This document shows, one piece after another, positions 4,694 through 5,983 of a DNA stretch of 5,983 nucleotides; the first letter of the stretch is position 1; each line of letters starts with the position of its first letter. The position numbers and the translations under genes were made by a program. The notes below the pieces were generated by a model that saw only the letters and a program-made list of their open reading frames with translations, ran no database searches and was not told the DNA's origin. Source of the stretch: Thermoplasmata archaeon (GTDB taxonomy: Archaea > Thermoplasmatota > Thermoplasmata > Lutacidiplasmatales > UBA184); NCBI GenBank assembly GCA_030044105.1, contig JASHWL010000070.1, positions 1 to 5,983 of the forward strand, read 5' to 3'.

Positions 4694-5281
4694 GTGAGCT
4701 TCTTCGACCAGGCGTATCGGGAGGGCCGACCCCCGTGGGACATCGGACGGCCGCAGCCCGAGCTCGTCCGGCTCGAGGAGGCCTCCGAGGTCGTCGGCCG
4801 CGTGCTGGACGTCGGCTGCGGCACGGGCGAGAACGCCTACTTCTTCGCCGAGCACGGGCACGAGACCTGGGGGGTCGACCTGTCTCCGACCGCGATCGGG
4901 AGGGCCCGCGCGAAGGGACCGACGCGCCGGGCCCCGGTGGACTTCCGCATCGGCAGCGCGCTCGAGCTCGAAGCGCTCGGCGAGCGGTTCGACACGGTCA
5001 CGGACTGCGGACTCTTCCACACGTTCTCCGACGAGGACCGGACCCGCTACGCGAGATCGATCCGGTCGGCCCTCCGCCCCGGCGGCCGCCTGTTCGTCCT
5101 CTGCTTCAGCGACCGGGAGCCCGCCGATTGGGGAGGCCCCCGGCGCGTGACCGAGGCCGAGCTCGCCGCGAGCTTCGGCACCGGCTGGAAGGTCCGGTGG
5201 ATCCGCGCCGGCCGGTTCGCGACCAACATGCCCGAGGTCGCCGGCCACGCGTGGCTCGGGGCGTTCGAGCGGGCGCGCTAG
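4694..5281 (+). CDS. Class I SAM-dependent methyltransferase
   Basis: A small soluble methyltransferase of 195 residues transferring a methyl group from S-adenosylmethionine to an unknown acceptor. The N-terminus FFDQAYREGRPPWDIGRPQP (3-22) is the typical lead-in of small TehB/thiopurine-methyltransferase-like enzymes. Motif I is VLDVGCGTGENAYFFAEHG (37-55), followed by the acidic strand end WGVDLSPTAI (59-68) that binds the SAM ribose. FRIGSALELE (84-93) holds the post-III region, TVTDCGLFHTF (101-111) is motif IV, and LRPGGRLFVLCFS (127-139) is the late 'LKPGG' motif. The end (RFATNMPEVAGHAWLGAFER) is the last sheet strand. The GTG at 4694 is chosen over longer frames because the TATA-like box places the transcript start there and the domain begins at once. 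The substrate cannot be told from sequence; small toxic molecules are one option for such families. Confidence 0.93.
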   Translation: MSFFDQAYREGRPPWDIGRPQPELVRLEEASEVVGRVLDVGCGTGENAYFFAEHGHETWGVDLSPTAIGRARAKGPTRRAPVDFRIGSALELEALGERFDTVTDCGLFHTFSDEDRTRYARSIRSALRPGGRLFVLCFSDREPADWGGPRRVTEAELAASFGTGWKVRWIRAGRFATNMPEVAGHAWLGAFERAR

Positions 5282-5290
5282 GGCGCCCGG

Positions 5291-5839
5291 TCAGATCGAC
5301 TCGAGCAGAGCCTCCCGACGGAGGATGCGGTTCGACTCCTCGCCGGGGTCCCCGGCGGTCTGGGTGCCGACCCGGGCCAGCGCGCGCCGGTCGAGCCAGA
5401 TCACGCGGTCGTTCAGCCACTCGAACTCGTGGAACACGAGGGGGTCCCCGAGGTCGGTGCGGATCTGCGCGACCCAGTCGACCGGATGGCGGAGCGCCCA
5501 CCAGTACGAGGTGATCCAGCTGCCGAACGCCTCCCAGACCAGGTCCTCGTCGAGGATCTTCCGGTGCGTGAGGGTCCCGATCAGCTCGAAGAACGTCACG
5601 ACCTCGATGCTCGCGATGTCCCCGTGCGCCTGCTTCAGCAGCCGCTCCGCGATGTGCCGGCGCACCGAGCGCAGCCGCGTCGAGTCGAACTTGTCGCGGA
5701 GGGCCATGACGGCGTTCGCGCCGTTGAGGATCTGGGCCTGGCGCGTCTGCAGGTAGAGGAAGAGCAGCGTGCCGGTCGCGAGCGCCCAGGTGCTCAGCGC
5801 GGTCCAGAACGCGACGCTCGGCCAGTCGATGTCGACCAT
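5291..5839 (-). CDS. Membrane-anchored DUF4760-like protein
   Basis: A 182-residue protein with one N-terminal transmembrane helix (about 8-30, VAFWTALSTWALATGTLLFL) followed by a predominantly helical soluble domain. The region just after the helix (YLQTRQAQILNGANAVMALR) and the pattern FFELIGTLTHRKILDEDLVW (83-102) with SWITSYWWALR (107-117) resemble the DUF4760 family, which has no established function. Helix placement suggests a short outer N-terminus and the helical domain in the cytoplasm (basic QTRQ and RDK after the helix). The ATG at 5839 has GGGAGGAG just upstream. The stop faces the methyltransferase stop across 9 bases. It could be co-transcribed with the zinc-finger gene upstream or use the weak TATA-like box at 5884-5891. 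Family call moderate; coding status strong. Confidence 0.82.
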   Translation of the reverse strand: MVDIDWPSVAFWTALSTWALATGTLLFLYLQTRQAQILNGANAVMALRDKFDSTRLRSVRRHIAERLLKQAHGDIASIEVVTFFELIGTLTHRKILDEDLVWEAFGSWITSYWWALRHPVDWVAQIRTDLGDPLVFHEFEWLNDRVIWLDRRALARVGTQTAGDPGEESNRILRREALLESI

Positions 5840-5842
5840 GCG

Positions 5843-5850
5843 CTCCTCCC
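5843..5850 (-). promoter_or_regulatory. Shine-Dalgarno sequence of the DUF4760-like gene
   Basis: GGGAGGAG on the minus strand ends 3 bases before the ATG at 5839 (GGAGG core 5 bases before). It is strong and fixes this start, and indicates that the mRNA has a leader, unlike most genes here. Confidence 0.65.
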
Positions 5851-5883
5851 GGGACCCGCGACCTCCCCGCTACGACCGTCGAG

Positions 5884-5891
5884 GGATAGCT
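5884..5891 (-). promoter_or_regulatory. Weak TATA-like box upstream of the DUF4760-like gene
   Basis: AGCTATCC on the minus strand would give a transcript start near 5860 and a leader of about 20 bases that includes the Shine-Dalgarno sequence. It lies directly downstream of the zinc-finger stop at 5903. The match is weaker than the TTAA-type boxes, and read-through from the upstream gene is the alternative. Confidence 0.35.
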
Positions 5892-5902
5892 TCGCGCCCG
5901 CC

Positions 5903-5983
5903 CTACGCCCCGTGGGCGCGCGCCGAGTGCCGGCGCAGCGTGGTCGCGGAGTCGAAGCGGCGACCGCACACCACGCACGCCTC
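5903..5983 (-). CDS. C2H2 zinc-finger protein, C-terminal end (runs off the right edge)
   Basis: Reading in from the right edge, the minus strand gives 26 residues and a TAG stop: EACVVCGRRFDSATTLRRHS then ARAHGA. The spacing is C-x2-C-x12-H-x4-H with the classical Phe and Leu of the hydrophobic core (F10 and L16 of the visible part), a textbook C2H2 finger ending the protein two residues later. Such fingers bind zinc and usually contact DNA, or sometimes protein or RNA. Single-finger C2H2 proteins are known in archaea but are rarer than in eukaryotes. Whether this is a small single-finger protein or the end of a longer one cannot be seen. It lies upstream of the DUF4760-like gene on the same strand, with 63 bases between. 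Confidence 0.85.
   Translation of the reverse strand, partial: EACVVCGRRFDSATTLRRHSARAHGA

Noticed and set aside
5106..5978. Long minus-strand frame across the methyltransferase end and the DUF4760-like gene (290 residues).
   Set aside because: It is Arg/Gly/Pro-rich without motifs and overlaps two better-supported genes in other frames, including the C2H2 end.
1..5983. Actinobacterial or other high-GC bacterial origin.
   Set aside because: Leaderless genes occur there too, but these starts lack a -10 TANNNT about 7 bases upstream and instead have AT boxes at 25-31 bases, and a classical C2H2 finger is present. The origin remains an inference without marker genes.
1..5983. Mobile elements, CRISPR repeats, tRNA or rRNA genes.
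   Set aside because: I looked for terminal inverted repeats, transposase motifs, regularly spaced repeats and tRNA cloverleaf signatures and found none; base composition is even across the window.

Overview
The window is very GC-rich and densely coded. It reads best as a chromosomal piece of a high-GC archaeon, most likely of the Thermoplasmata type; the lineage is inferred, not proven. Three things point that way. Short AT-rich boxes (TTTAG, TTAA, AATAT) stand out in the GC-rich sequence about 25-31 bases upstream of several start codons, with no bacterial -10 box near the start; this is the layout of archaeal TATA promoters making leaderless mRNAs. Genes lying inside a transcript, or further from the box, carry GGAGG Shine-Dalgarno sequences instead. 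A classical single C2H2 zinc finger ends the gene at the right edge. The proteins are arginine-rich rather than strongly acidic, which argues against a haloarchaeon. I see no RNA genes, mobile elements, CRISPR arrays or phage genes.

Left part, minus strand: the N-terminal 144 residues of an ABC transporter ATPase run off the left edge. Upstream of it, with a separate leaderless promoter, lies a 200-residue winged-helix regulator with a C-terminal domain I do not recognise. Divergent from the regulator, across 176 bases, a plus-strand transcription unit holds an 85-residue His-rich, helical small protein, a possible 32-residue proline-rich ORF, and an HtrA/Deg-type serine protease with one PDZ domain and no export signal. 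The regulator is a natural candidate to control this unit, but that is inference.

Middle: a stand-alone GyrI-like ligand-binding protein (plus) converges, with a 9-base gap, on a six-helix membrane protein (minus). Next comes an unrecognised 212-residue minus-strand protein. It is divergent from a plus-strand class I SAM-dependent methyltransferase across a 103-base promoter region with two TATA-like boxes and a perfect 12-base palindrome.

Right part: the methyltransferase converges, again with a 9-base gap, on a minus-strand gene for a one-helix membrane-anchored protein resembling DUF4760. The C-terminal end of a C2H2 zinc-finger protein follows at the right edge. Overall this looks like ordinary housekeeping, regulatory and stress-type gene content. 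The parts most worth a second look are the HtrA-like unit with its small proteins, the two unrecognised proteins or domains, and the edge zinc finger. I do not see convincing evidence of a wholly new multi-gene system.
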